Assembly: GCA_038503065.1 (NCBI GenBank)
Contig: JBCAMK010000006.1
Span: 558,001 to 622,000 of the forward strand
Direction of reading: 5' to 3'
From: Paragyromitra xinjiangensis
Taxonomy: Eukaryota; Ascomycota; Pezizomycetes; Pezizales; Discinaceae
Length of the DNA: 64,000 nucleotides
Positions 22,311 through 33,734 of the stretch are shown here, piece by piece (position 1 is the first letter of the stretch; every line of letters starts with the position of its first letter). The notes under the pieces are model-generated. The model saw nothing but the letters and a program-made list of their open reading frames with translations, made no database searches and had not been told where the DNA came from. Both the position numbers and the translations under genes were made by a program.

Positions 22311-22927
22311 CCTGAGCTCGCTTAGGCGGAAGCAGCGAAGCAGCCAGCGGAGGCAGAGGAAGCTGAAGCAGCGGATCAAAGCGAGTCTAGGAGGCAGATC
22401 AGCGGGAGTCAAATAAACGGAATCAAGACGTTACCTGGGAGGTTCTTTGCAAGCAGAGCTTAGTACTTCGGGCCTAAAAGTCACGATGTCAACAAAGTAC
22501 TATGGTACAGCGAGGTGGGGAATGGGTGGGAGTGAATAGGGGGAGGAGAAACGGGAAGGAATAGGGGGAGGTGGAGATTGCTGTCTTACTAGGCGTTGCT
22601 TTGGCGATGACTTGGCGACGACTTGGCGACAATAAAGTGATGACTAAGCGACCTCCAGATTTTTTTGAAAATCGCTAAGTGCCTGGGAGGTGAGTGAAGT
22701 GAATTCTGCTAAATCTCGAGTTCTCATGGACTTAGAAAAATTCGATCGAAAAATGCTAAGTACTCAAGCTGCCGCCCAGCGCTGCCGGATGGTAGGAGGT
22801 CGCCCAGAAGTGCTGCTGGCAGCAAGCGGCACCTGAGGAAAGCGCAGTGGGCAGCTAGTGTCGCCTGGGCACAGCAGGTGGTCGGGCAGAATATGTACCT
22901 ATTGGGCGCAATTTTTTTTTGCTGATG

Positions 22928-23085
22928 TCCGCTGCCTGCACCATATGGTCAATTCGCTGCCTGAGCTTCCTGTGCTTGCGCCAATAGGTCAATTCGCTGC
23001 CTGAGCTTCTGCTGCCTGCGCTATATGGTTAATTCACTGCCTGCCTCTGGCAGGTCGTCGATTCACTGCTGCAGCTTCCACAGAA
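22928..23085 (-). repeat. 40-bp minisatellite of NA-2, second part
   Basis: This is the continuation of the array broken at 19687, resuming just after the TC duplication of NA-3. It contains three to four units and then the GGCAGGTCGTCGATTC module. Confidence 0.75.
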
Positions 23086-23393
23086 GCTAGTTTAGCTGCG
23101 CCCTCGATATTTGTACATAGATACATAGATAGATACATAGAATAAAGCAATTGTCAATGGTATGGTTCCATACAAGTGATTCTCGAATATTCTAGGCCCT
23201 ACAAGCATACTGTGCAAATCCATTCTACAGGGCGAACTGCTGCCAAAATTCTGCAGCAGTGAGGGATCACCCACGCCCAAAAGCAGCCCACTACACCACT
23301 TGCTACAGGAGGAAACGACCTCCTCCGGGCGGTCAAATGTCTAGAAACCATGCCTCCCAGGCGCGCCGAGGTGCTGCAGCAACCTAACAGAAG

Positions 23394-23919
23394 TGTCACA
23401 AATACGAATTTCATACTCTTATTATTATTTGATTTATTGATTATGGATAGGCACTACGCAATATGGCGCAGTGGGAGTATGATCAGCAGGCTATGTCATG
23501 TATTGCGTCATGAAGATCATGACGAGGGGACGCGCAATGTATTACGCAGTTGGATTTCTTATGACATCATGTACTGAGTCATGACTACGCAATAGCTTGC
23601 GTAGACATTACATTATAGCGATGAGGACGCGTCATGTATTAATAGTTAACATTGTTATAAGGGGGCCCGAGGAAGGATATATAAGGGGGCCATATTTCTA
23701 GTTAGTTGAGATTCTTCACGGAACCATTTGAATATCACTCTATTACTACTTTCGAGTCTTGAACCACTTCTTGTCTTGTCTAGTCTTGAAACCACGATCT
23801 TGTCTTGTGAAATACGAACTCGCTTCGCATAGTCATTTGATTACCAGATTGTAAAGTCTCAATCGCAAACAAGGGTGTTTACTAGTTAGAACTACCAGCC
23901 AATAGAGCGCTCTGTTACA
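23394..23919 (+). mobile_element. Solo LTR (family L1), 526 bp, in NA-2
   Basis: The sequence begins TGTCACAAATACG and ends CGCTCTGTTACA. It is flanked by the 5-bp duplication AGAAG (23389-23393 and 23920-23924). It has a TATA-like GATATATAAGG. It shares its U3-like half with the minus-strand LTR at 18763-19310. Two solo LTRs of one family in the two arms of NA-2 show independent insertions. Confidence 0.9.
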
Positions 23920-23991
23920 AGAAGGGTAACATTCCACCCGACCGCTCTGACCTCCAGGTGGCCAGGGCGGCTTTATCAATTTTTACTGATG

Positions 23992-24893
23992 TGTGATCTA
24001 CTCACTACAAAAATGCCAGTGTCTAAACTACTACAATGGGATTAAGACAAAGAAGAACTTCATTCTCTTTACATGGTTCAAAATTATAAACTAAAAGACA
24101 TAATGGCTACCCTGAGTTCCAAGTATAATTTTCACACAATGTATTTTATCCCTTAAATACTTTCTACATCAAACTTTCATATAATTTATAAATACTGATC
24201 TTTTACAAATATAAAAAAAGAGCATACAAATTTCAGTTTGAGATGTGGAATTCTCAAAAACAAAACCATTGAGCACCACTACACAAAGATCAAAGATTAG
24301 TTGCACGTGTCAATGATTTTTATATAAGAAATATGCCCTCTAAATCAATAATTCAATGCCTTGCAATACATCAGTATAATTTAATTGTCACCTGATTGCA
24401 AAATTTGCAATTACATCCATCTATTCAGTTATTAAAAGGTACTGTTCAAACTTTTGATGCCTGAGAATCAGCAAAAGAGATAGCAGAAAACTATGTCTGA
24501 CAGCATTTGTTAAGTGGGCAGAGTATTCAATTTGGTTGCACTTATAAATTAACCAATATTAGAATGGATTGTATTTTTGTATCATAGTAAGTCAAAACCC
24601 ACATAACATGCCCATGATAGACTTCCACATGCTGTCGACTAAGTTGAAAGCAATTTAGGCATCAAGTATGAGATGTATTAATATCAGTTGATCTAGAGAG
24701 TAACCAAGCTAGGAGATTAGTCTTAAGACATTAAAGGGACAAATATCTTGTTAACGGTCCCCGCCAAGTCTTGTCAATTGATGGGCATGACAAATTAAAC
24801 AGATTCGGATTTCAAATCTATGGAGTGATGAATTTGTATTCCTGATATATAGTGTGGTTTTATGTGGGAATATCTAACCAAACTGCTGTGTCA
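23992..24893 (+). pseudogene. Relic of an integrase/DDE-core transposase gene
   Basis: The sequence is AT-rich with many stops. Near 24760-24893 one frame reads a pattern known from fungal integrase-core proteins: VLSIDGHDKLNRFGFQIYGV, a stop, then IVWFYVGISNQTAV. SIDGHDK contains the expected first catalytic Asp. Upstream, ARVNDFYIRNMPSKSIIQCL resembles the N-terminal helix-turn-helix part. Stops and frame changes show that it is dead. NA-5 begins right after it. Confidence 0.6.
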
Positions 24894-24925
24894 CATCAGT
24901 AAAAAAGAAATGCATCCTGAAAGGT

Positions 24926-25436
24926 TGTTACGGACGAGCTCAAGGACAAAGGAGTACAGATATCATGTAACTCAACCAAGTACTTAGTGCACGGTGACTA
25001 TCCGTCACACAATATACTCTAAGTTCAAGGGATTGTTGCGGACGTGGTTGGATGTGAGTTGAGGTTTATACGAGGTGTATTTGAACAAGATACAGGATGA
25101 AGAAGAAAGGAAAGAAACCACCAACACTCGCTGACAGCTCGCCTATTTATCCCCCTGAATCCATCAACCCTAAACCCTTCCTTCTCGCCAACATAACTCA
25201 CAACCGAACAAACACTACCAAATAAGGAAACACAACACAACCGAAACCTTCCGACCGACATGAACCCAAAACCGAATAAGGAAATCCCAACACTAAGCCT
25301 GCAACGCATAGTCCTAACAACCAAACAACATAGAACCCAAACGAAGACTACCACAACAGGAACCGAACACGTGACCCATGGATACAAGACGTCAATGACC
25401 AAGTAACTTACCAACTAAACTACCCGAGCCGTGACA
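24926..25436. mobile_element. Solo LTR (family L4), 511 bp, in NA-5
   Basis: It begins TGTTACGGACGAGC and ends CGAGCCGTGACA. The flanks are AAGGT (24921-24925) and AAGAT (25437-25441), a 5-bp duplication with one change. NA-5 sequence runs on across it (CATCC...AAGG/AACATTG), which confirms the borders. It contains words shared with the sequence at 63317. Confidence 0.75.
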
Positions 25437-25656
25437 AAGATAACATTGTATAATGGCATTTTGACCCTCTAGAAGACAAGGATTGCCTCTCAAACCCCTC
25501 CTGATGGCCTCCCTATGCCTGTGCTGTATCTAGACATGTTTTTGTAATGGACCCACAAGGCTGTTACATGCGAAAGGTAGCATAGACCCAGGCAGACGGA
25601 GAGGTACTAGGACCAGCATGAGTGGAGTAGCTACCACATACTAGGGAACACCAGTA

Positions 25657-27374
25657 CATCAGCAAAAAACGGAAATGCCGTAAAGTCCCTCTGGACGCCA
25701 AAATGCCATGGCGGAAACCTACCCTTCTGGACGCAGCGTGGTCCAACTACACGTCGTCCAGAAGACATGGGGTAGGAGCTCTGGCCGTCTGAAAGGCAGC
25801 GCTGTAGGCTCTGATCGTCTGGATGAGCTCTGGTCGCCTGGGCGGGCTCTGGTCGTCTGGATGAAGCCTGTCGACCTCTGTACGTCCGGGGGAACCTCTT
25901 GCGGGGCCAGCACATTTTGGTAGGTTTGGAATTGCACGCTTTGCTTGTATGGCTTGTATGGCTTGTATGGCTCGAATTCGTTCTATTGATTTATTTACTA
26001 TTCTATGGATCTATCTATATATATATGTACAAACATTTACTACACGCAGCGAATCGACCTATTGGCGCAGGCGGCGGAAGCTGCAGCAGCGAATTGGCCA
26101 TATGGCGGAGGCAGCGGAAGCAGCGGAGGCTGCAGCAGCAAATCGACCATATGGCAGAGGCGGCGGAAGCTCAGGCAGCGGATCGACCATGTGGCGGAGG
26201 CGGAGGAAGCGCAGGCAGCGAATCGACCATATGGCGCAGGCGCAGGAAGCGCAGGCAGCGAATTGACCTATTGGCGCAGGCAGCGGAAGCGCAGGCAGCG
26301 AATTGACCATATGGCGGAAGCGGCGGAAGCGGCGGAAGCTGCAGCAGCGGCGGAAGCTGCAGCAGCGGCGGAAGCTGCAGCAGCGAATCGACCATATGAC
26401 GGAGGCGGAGGAAGCTCAGGCAGCGAATCGACCATATGGCGCAGGCGCAGAAAGCGCAGGCAGCGAATTGACCATATGGCGGAAGCGGAGGAAGCGGCGG
26501 AAGCTGCAGCAGCGAATTGACCATATGGTGGAGGCAGCTGCAGCAAATCGACCATATGGCAGAGGCGGCGGAAGCGGAGCCAGCGAATCGACCTATTGGC
26601 GCAGGCAGCGGAAGCTGCAGCAGCAAATTGACCATATGGCGGAGGTGGAGGAAGCTCAGGCAGCGGATTGACCATATGGCGCAGGCAGCGGAAGCTGCAG
26701 CAGCAAATCAACCATATGGCACAGGTGCAGGCAGCGCAGGCAGCGAATCGACGACCTGCCAGAGGCTGGCAGCGAATTTAGCTGCCTCCTGAGCTCGCTT
26801 AGGCGGAAGCAACGAGGCAGGCAGTGTGAATCGAACCGAGTCTAGGAGGCATATCAGCGGGAGTCAAATAAACGGAAGCAAGACGTTACCTAGGAGGCTC
26901 TTGGGAAGCAGAGCTTATTGCATGAAGCCTAAATCTCACGATGTTAGTAGTGTTGCGAGGTAGAGAATGGGTGGGAGAGAATAGGGGGAAGCAGATGGGA
27001 AGGAATAGGGGGAGGTGTCTTAGTAGGCGTTGCTTAGGCGTTGCTTAGGCGACACCTAAGCGAAGTTTGAAAATTTTGAAAATCGCTAAGTGCCTAGGGT
27101 CAGGGTTTTGACTTAGCGAAATAAAAAAAAAGTTCCGGCAGCTACACGCATCGGGAGGGTGTCGGACGCACACAGGTCGGTCGGTGAAAGCACGGGCTTC
27201 TAGAAGGGCGCTCGGGTGTTGGCTGGTGGTAAGAGTTACTCAGAGCGCGTCTAGATGCAGCACAGGCGCAGGCAGGCCGTCAGGAGGGGTTCGAGAGGCA
27301 ATGCCCGTCTTCTAGAGGGTCAAAATGCCATTATACAATGTTACCCTTCTGGATGCCTTTTTTTTTTACTGATG
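25657..27374 (+). mobile_element. Non-autonomous CATCAG-family element NA-1, 1718 bp
   Basis: The ends are CATCAGCAAAAAACGG and ...TTTTTTTTTACTGATG, with the 2-bp duplication TA (25655-25656 and 27375-27376). R1b gives the empty site (CCAGTACTCC), so the borders are firm. The body has a GATCTATCTATATATAT tract, about sixteen 40-bp units (26046-26750), the GAGCTCGCTTAGGCGG module and CGCTAAGT subterminal words. It has no transposase frame. Confidence 0.9.
26046..26750 (+). repeat. 40-bp minisatellite, open in all six frames
   Basis: About sixteen units, mostly exactly 40 bp (GAATCGACCATATGGCGC, a GGCGGAAG-like half, then GCAGCAGC-like). A few units gain blocks of 9 or more bp. Because 40 is not a multiple of 3, each reading frame passes through the three phases of the unit in turn, and none of the six phases holds a stop. 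That is why open frames of 120-170 codons run on both strands. I do not call any of them a gene. Confidence 0.85.
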
Positions 27375-28032
27375 TACTCCGCTGACCTGGTGGTTAGGAA
27401 CATCCGGAGGTGCTAAGGCTGACGGGCCTGTAGCAGATCTTTGATGACATCAAACAAATAGAAATGTGGTTGAGTTCCTAATCCACCTGTGCATGCCCCA
27501 CCAGCTATGGCTGATAGGTGGCGCAACTGGGAGAACTATTCTAGCGGACACCTGATGCAACTATAGACTGATCAGCACCATGCAAGTAGTCATACAAGAC
27601 TAGGCTGGTGGATCATAGAGTCCTAACTGGTAGAGCAGTGCATGAGGAGCAGTTGCACATGAAGTGCAGAACTCCAGCTGAATGTGAGAGAACACTTCAT
27701 CAGCAAGACCGAAATTTCGCCCTGATACTTCGCTGCTGCGTCAGGACACACTATTTTCGTCATGCGAATCTGGAGCGTCCCGAGTGCCTGCAGCGTTCTG
27801 ACGGATGCTCTGGGAGCCAGCTGCGCCCTGTTTATCAGAGGCTTATTTGCTTGCGTCAGGTTCTCCATATGCTGCAACGCAGGCTCTGAAGTCACTGAGA
27901 TTGACGCGGGTAATCATGGTATATCGGAGACTTGATGGCTATTGGATCATTCTTTCTTGCTCTGGAGATCATCGCGAAGGCTTCTGACGCTTTCTATCAA
28001 ACATGCTTTATTAATCAAGCTAGCTCTTACTC

Positions 28033-31000
28033 CTAGTATAGCTCGTTCCATGTTCTAAGATCTATTCGTGTATTTACAAGCCAATCATTTTGCCCTAGCG
28101 GCATCAAATGTGCCATTCCTAATACACTCCTGATATCCACCACCCACAGCTTCCTTGGAGAGCGCTTAGAGGCTTTGAGAAGGCCATGGGAGCTATCTAC
28201 TGATCCCCTATTGGCTGCCTCTAAAACCTCCACTAGGCACAACCTGTGCCAATGGCTGCTTATGGGATTGCGAAGCTTAAATAATGCCTGAAGTCTAGCT
28301 GGCAGGCGCCCCCGGAATGCCCCCCAATTCTCCTCCGACCCTGCTTGTATCCAGACCCAGTCATTTCGTGGCGCTCTATTCCTAAACTTCCTCCGCCCTG
28401 TGTGCAGCGAAGGTTATGGACCTCGTATAGATCAGTTTCTTGAAAAGTCGGGATGGGAACTTGCAAACATTCAAATCGTTCTGCCGGATAGTGGAGAAGG
28501 TTTTGTGGGTCTTCGCCAAAGCCCTCAGAGCCTTCTACATCCTTTGCCCACTCCAGGATACCTTTTCCAAGGTTGTATCGGTCCAGTTCGAGTGCCTCAG
28601 CGACATCTGCGAGGAAGCAACAGTCGCGATCCCGGTTTTTAAGGTTGCGCCGCGGCAGGCTTTCCGGATGTAATGCCTTGATATTCGGTGCCCGTTCTTT
28701 GCCTATACCAAACAACTGTTGCAAAGTCTTTGCAGAGCCAAGAGAGCTCTCGGCATAACTCTCGTAGCCTTTCTACAATTGCTTTCAGGTTTAGCAATCG
28801 CATCTCGAAGGCTTGACGACGGGCATATATATCGAGGATCTGGAGCGTGGCATCAACTTTGTTGGATGCCTTATAGCTATCTTTGATTTGCTCTTTGTGT
28901 GCAAGCTCGCTAATATCAGTAGAGAACATGGGTATGTTACCAAATCGTTCCACATGCTGGCAGAAGTGCGTGAGGAGATGCATCTTGATAAAGTTGAAAT
29001 GAGAGGCTTGACGGATTTCCTGAAGCTCCTCAAGGCTGCGGTCAAGGCTCCCTGAGCCATCCTGGGTCTTCCTCCGCTTGGTGCGTTGGGCTGTGTTGGG
29101 TGCGGCCGACGGAGGTGGAAGGAGCCTGCAGACCCTCCCTTAGTGCCTTTCTTCGTTCCTTTGCTGCTTTCTTCGTCTTCTTGTATGCTCGGAATTCCAG
29201 AAACACATCTTTATGCTCGTGGAAATCCTCCAAATACCCCTTCATATATCCCAACGTTTAGAGGTGTGGGTGTTGTATTGCGCCATAAGGTGAAAGTCCA
29301 CAAATGAGCGAACACATATCAGCGCCTTCTTGAAGATATCTTTGTACTTTTTCGGGGATCCCTGAGAGCTATGGCGAAGGCTCCCAGGACTATCCTCCCA
29401 AGATTACGCATCTCCTTCCCCTGCCACTGCGTTACCTCCCTATAAGCCTTCGTAGGGACTGAAAATCCTGGATATGGTGGCATCGATCGCCATGCTTCGT
29501 CAAATTGCGCTAGGCGACCATACTTCCCTAAAAACGACTGGATCCATTCCATCATATGCTTCAATACTCCCAAATAAATATTGTGCAGCAGGTCAGGCTT
29601 ATGCAACTCGTGCACGAGGACATTGGGGAAAGCCCAGAGAGCATTGTAGAGAGTTTTGACGGACTTCGAGACGAGGTATTCAATTGGAGCTGTGTTTGTA
29701 GGGTCCTGGCGGAATTGCTGTATCTTAGCTCGATAGATTGGGTGATTGCGCGGAGGAATTCGGCAATGTCCCCAAGGCTATCAAAATCAACTTCACACTT
29801 TGCACACGCCTGGCTTTGAATATTATGGAGGGTGGCATGCTCTTCTTGATCTGCAATCCAAGCACATAGTATAGGGAAGCAGAGACGCTGGTGACCATCT
29901 GCGCAGTCCATAAGTTCTCCGCTCTCGCCAGGCTCTGAAGGCCTTCGAGAATCTCTTCCAGGACCTTGTGTATAGCTTGTTGGCTCTGCCGCCGCTGGAC
30001 TTTCGAGAAAGCAGACTCCTTCCCAAGCTTCGGGGGTACCGGCAGCAACGCCAGGAGTATAATCGCGAGATTGGAAGGTTTGCCTCGAGTTGTTGATTTG
30101 ATATTGCCGATAGTGATATAGATAGGCCATGCTTTCTTGTCGCCGCTGAAGTTGGTCAGCTGTGTTCCATCCGAAGCACAAATTACAGGGACCACTGTAG
30201 CGCCTTCCGGCAGTGTGTTCTAGAGTAGCTGTTAGCGCATTGGTCAAGGCTCTAGGAGTACTCCAGAGTGCTTCACAAACCTGTGTCTCCCACCACCAGT
30301 CTGCGGTATGCATTCCCCGTACATTCGCTCCCCTGCGCTATTATACTCCATCGTAGGAGCATATACCATATCCTTTTTGTATGCCCTTTGCTTAAGCAGA
30401 TAGCGTATACAGGTTATAGGATCTCGATAGTAATAGCGAATCTGCTTCCCACCCAATTCTATATCCAAGAGAGGTGCCAGCTAGCCCGGCCTAATGTCGT
30501 GTGCATTTCTTCAACTTTGCGCGTGAAGCTCTTTCCGGAGCGGAAAGAGCAGTCAGGAAGGCCTAGAGAGCTTTGGAAATAGTCATCAATGGCTCCTTGC
30601 GAGACCTGAGCGCGTATGAACCAACGAGCGAGTTTGAATTCTTCCACCGACAAGAATGGTGCCCAGGGATCTTGGAGCAACACATTTTGCTCTTCTTGAT
30701 AGCTTTGGGAGCTCTGAAGAGGTCGTCCAGCACCTTCGTATGGAATAGTTGTCTCTCGCTGGGGCTGATCTGTATTATGGAGGTTGAAATCTGAATCTGA
30801 CTCCTGATCGGAATCATCCCCATCACTATTGCTCCTAGCTTCGTAAGTGTCAAAATCATCATCGCCATTGAGAAGAAAGTTGCCATCATAGCTCTGAGAG
30901 CTCTCGCCAATATTGGATGAGCTTTGGATCGTTAGAGAGGCAAGAAATGACTGAGCAATGAGGGGATGCTTTTCTCGTAGGTGGGTTTCAAAGCTGGTAG

Positions 31001-31043
31001 AATATTTGTAACGTTTGCGGCAATAAGGGCACTTAGTCGACAT
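28033..31043 (-). pseudogene. Plavaka-type transposase gene of ME2, with frame break(s)
   Basis: The N-terminus has a C2H2 finger (CPYCRKRYKYSTSFETHLREKH). Then in order come YYYRDPITCIRYLL, VYAPTMEYNSAGERMYGE, MHTADWWWETQ, PEGATVVPVICASDGTQLT with WPIYITIGNI, MDCADGHQRLCFPILCAWIA, KPDLLHNIYLGVLKHMMEW, KLHLLTHF-like HLLTHFCQHVERFGN with FSTDISELAHKEQI, and the end WLVNTRIDLRTWNELY. These are the landmarks of Plavaka transposases as I know them. A GT...AG intron fits between WWWETQ and NTLPEGAT, as at the same place in ME1. One base appears to be missing between ERMYGE and MHTADWWW (about 30317), and a second break lies near 30485. Other joins may be introns. Confidence 0.8.
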
Positions 31044-32280
31044 GTTTCCGGAGTTGCTTGATGAGCTTTGGCGATAGCTTTGGCGATAATGCTGAGAGCT
31101 CAGGGGGATGTAAACAAAAACACGTGCCGCCCATACCAGGGATATATCTTAAGATAGTTCCTTAAGATAGTTCCTTGGCAGGATCCCTGCCAACCACCCC
31201 TGCCAGCGCAAACAAAACCAACCTCAAACAAGCCCCGCTTTCAACCTCAACCTCGACCACTCCCACCCCATATGGTGGGAGTGGTCTTTATCCACCACCT
31301 AAAGCACTCTTCAAGGCTTTGGAAGCCTTGAGGATAACTCTCAGAGCTAGCGGAATATTTCCTTTCCTCCTTTGTCGAGGTATGGTATCAAAATGGCTCG
31401 ACCAACGGTATTCCTCCGACAAACCAACAACTCATGAAATGGAAGCGGGAGCTGATCTAAAAACAGACAAAGATCCTGTCAGTGCTCAGAAAGCCTTCAC
31501 GAATGCTTTCTAGGCTGCAACGAACTAAATGAGAGCTGAATACAGTACTCATGGAGCGAGTGACGATTTGTGAGCCATCAACAGGTCAAAGCTCCTGAGA
31601 CACGGGCTGGATCCTGATAGCAGGCAAACTACGTCAGAATAGCCTGAGCAAACTCTAGCAGAGGTTATATATTCAGAGTTTTCTGCTCCGCGAGAGGCTT
31701 TCTGGACCACTCCTGTATCCTACCAAGCAATACTCTCTACAAGCACTCGGCACAATACAGTAAGCTCCGATCGCAGGCTAATGAAGCTTTGAAGATGACT
31801 TTGTGAGCTCTGGCTAATGCTTGATTTGGGAACTTGAATTAGCTATTCGGTGGAGCCTCAAGTTTTTTGAAGGTGCTGTTTCAAGTTGACCATTCGACGG
31901 AAGAGTTCAAATTAGTATCGGTAAGCCTACAAAAGCTTTGAGAGGTTTCGAGATGGCTGTAAGAGCTCTCGCTAATGCTTCTAAGCTCAGCAGGTGTTTC
32001 AAGCTATAGGCCAGTCATGTCTCATGTTGGATCCGACGCAAGCTGCGAAAGCCCAAAGGTTTTTATCCCTCTATATAATGCCCTTACAGCGCCCTACTCC
32101 TCTCATTCCCAGACATACATTCACTCGCTTATCAATATACTCAATTATTCGTTTACTCATTCACTGTTTACTAATACTTATTTGCAGGCAAATAAGTAAT
32201 TATTGAATACCCTACAAGCACTCAAAGCATAGCTCCTAGAACCTCCGTTACACTCTACCGAATAAAATCTAATATAGAAT
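31044..32280. other. Intergenic region of ME2 between divergent genes
   Basis: This is probably the shared promoter region of the transposase (minus) and the acidic-protein gene (plus). It contains several AGCTCTCGCTAATGCTT/AGAGCTCAG-type words and a TCTATATAATGC TATA-like word at about 32070. No protein gene is supported. Confidence 0.5.
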
Positions 32281-33734
32281 GGCTCCTAGTATCAAAGTAG
32301 CCGATATCGCGCAACTTTGCAGCTTACGGGCAAGGACTCATCCTACCGCCGGCTGCGCAAGGAGCTCGCCGCCGAAATGACGTCTTCTGGCTGGATTAAT
32401 AAGACTGCTTCTGGCCAGGCGGCGTTTGATGAGCTTTGCAACTGGATCTCCAAACACCCTTATATCAAACCACTGCGTGCCACCTGGAAGGATAAGTATA
32501 AAAAGAACCAGAGAGCCTCTGAGAACATCCAGAAGGCTTTCCAGGCTCTCATCGCTGACGTCGGAGCCAAGGAAAAGAAATCTGCCGGTGCTGGTGATCG
32601 CCATTTTGAGGTAGAGAACCCCGAAGAAGAGGAGGAGGACGACGACGACGAGGAGGAGGAGGCCAGGCCCAAAAAGCGCAAGAGGACTGCTCTCAAAGCC
32701 GCCGCGATGATCCCCGCAATCATCCAGCCGCCGCCTCGGCCTGTGGTTCACGTTCATATGGTTGATCCGGATAACATTGGCTTCCCTCCAATTGGTGTAC
32801 CCTATCCATGGTTTGGCGTTCTGACCCGGCCAGTCTATACTGGAGTCCTTGCCCATACCACCATGCGTGAGATGGTTAATCTAGCAAAAAAGCATATGCC
32901 CGTCGGAGAGCTCTCCGAGCTCTCTACGGAGCCTACCGAGAACCCTGGACCTGCACCAGCTGGCGCTCTCTGCAGATGTGAATTTTGGCAATCCTAGCTA
33001 TTCACTCCTGACAGATGCAGAAGAGGTCGAAGCTTGGGTCTCCACTAGCAATGCAAAGCCGGTGAGAGTCCTGGTGGTTCTCCACAGAGCCGAGAGAGAC
33101 GCCCAGACACCCTCCAGATGGCTTTGTGTACGTTCAGGACCAAGACTATGATATGCTTGACCTTCCTGCGGAGGATTCTGAGCACGACGACAATGCTCGC
33201 GTCACTAAGACCGGGGAAAAGGTGGCAATGCCCAGAGCTGACGCATCCTTCCAGAGGCTCCTCAGGAAACTCGTCGCAAGGAGGGACCGCCAGGAAGCTG
33301 CACTTACTCGAGTGAGCAATGCCTACCTCAGGAAATACCCTACTGGCTTCGCTCCAAACAGTCCTCATTGGAGGGATGACAAGATCTGGACTGCGGCAGA
33401 CCGGGCTGAGTATCTCGCTGGGCTACCAGCCCCTCCACCTCCACCACCTCCACCACCTCCACCACCACCTCCAGGGCCTCTGCCTGAAGATGACGAGAAT
33501 ACCAACGATGATGGTAATGCTGGCGGCGGAGCTGAGGCACCACCTCCTCCTCCTCCTCCTCCTCCTCCTCCTCCTCCTCCTCCTCCTCCTCCTCCTCCTC
33601 CACCACCTCCTCCAGGGCCTCCGCCTGGAGGTGAGAATACCGACGGTGGTGGTGATGCTGGCGGCGGAGCTGATGCTGGCGGCGGAGCTGATGCTGGCGG
33701 CGGAGCTGATGCTGGCGCTGGTGGTGCAGCTTGA
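32281..33734 (+). CDS. ME2 accessory protein, acidic and polyproline, unknown function
   Basis: Two open blocks belong together by context. Block one (32317-32997, or from ATG 32281 with an early frame change) is Lys/Arg-rich and helical (SSYRRLRKELAAEMTSSGW, PYIKPLRATWKDKYKKNQ). It then has a long Glu/Asp run and KKRKR. Block two (33126-33734) reads ASFQRLLRKLVARRDRQEAA and then two long proline runs coded by a (CCT/CCA)n tract. It ends in DAGGGA repeats. The gap between blocks could be an intron or a frame break. The acidic run followed by a basic patch recalls nuclear proteins. I recognise no family. The proline tract (about 33430-33610) is a microsatellite and will vary in length. Confidence 0.5.

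Larger units (their letters stand above)
19688..22927 (+). mobile_element. Non-autonomous CATCAG-family element NA-3, nested in NA-2 in inverse orientation
   Basis: The ends are CATCAGCAAAAATTGATAAA and ...TTTTTTTTTGCTGATG. The 2-bp duplication is TC (19686-19687 and 22928-22929). The left end of NA-3 matches the right end of NA-2, and the right end of NA-3 matches the left end of NA-2. It is therefore a second copy of the same element that landed in the minisatellite of the first, in reverse. It carries its own 40-bp minisatellite (about 21793-22310) and holds NA-4. Confidence 0.8.
18257..23991 (-). mobile_element. Non-autonomous CATCAG-family element NA-2 (outer of a nest)
   Basis: The ends are CATCAGAAAA... 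and ...TTTTTACTGATG, and they are flanked by the 2-bp target duplication TG (18255-18256 and 23992-23993). The left part holds subterminal words such as CTTAGC and CGCTAAGT. The inner part is a 40-bp minisatellite. Nested inside are a solo LTR (18763-19310), NA-3 (19688-22927) and another solo LTR (23394-23919). Without the nested pieces about 1.4 kb remain, with no transposase frame. It is the same family as NA-1, NA-3 and NA-5. Confidence 0.8.

Noticed and set aside
18257..23991. Two interleaved fold-back elements
   Set aside because: The duplications TG (outer) and TC (inner) show simple nesting of two sister elements in opposite orientation.
26005..26711. Long overlapping open frames (up to 171 codons) as alanine- and arginine-rich proteins
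   Set aside because: They run in all six frames of a 40-bp minisatellite and follow the unit, so they are composition artefacts.
19396..26750. A CRISPR array (regularly spaced repeats)
   Set aside because: The units are head-to-tail with no unique spacers, and the genome is eukaryotic.
25655..27376. A 4-bp target duplication GTAC for NA-1
   Set aside because: It fits only because of the local palindrome. All other copies support CATCAG ends with a 2-bp duplication, here TA.
33400..33620. Glycine-, arginine- or glutamate-rich proteins on the minus strand
   Set aside because: They are reverse readings of the (CCT/CCA)n proline tract.
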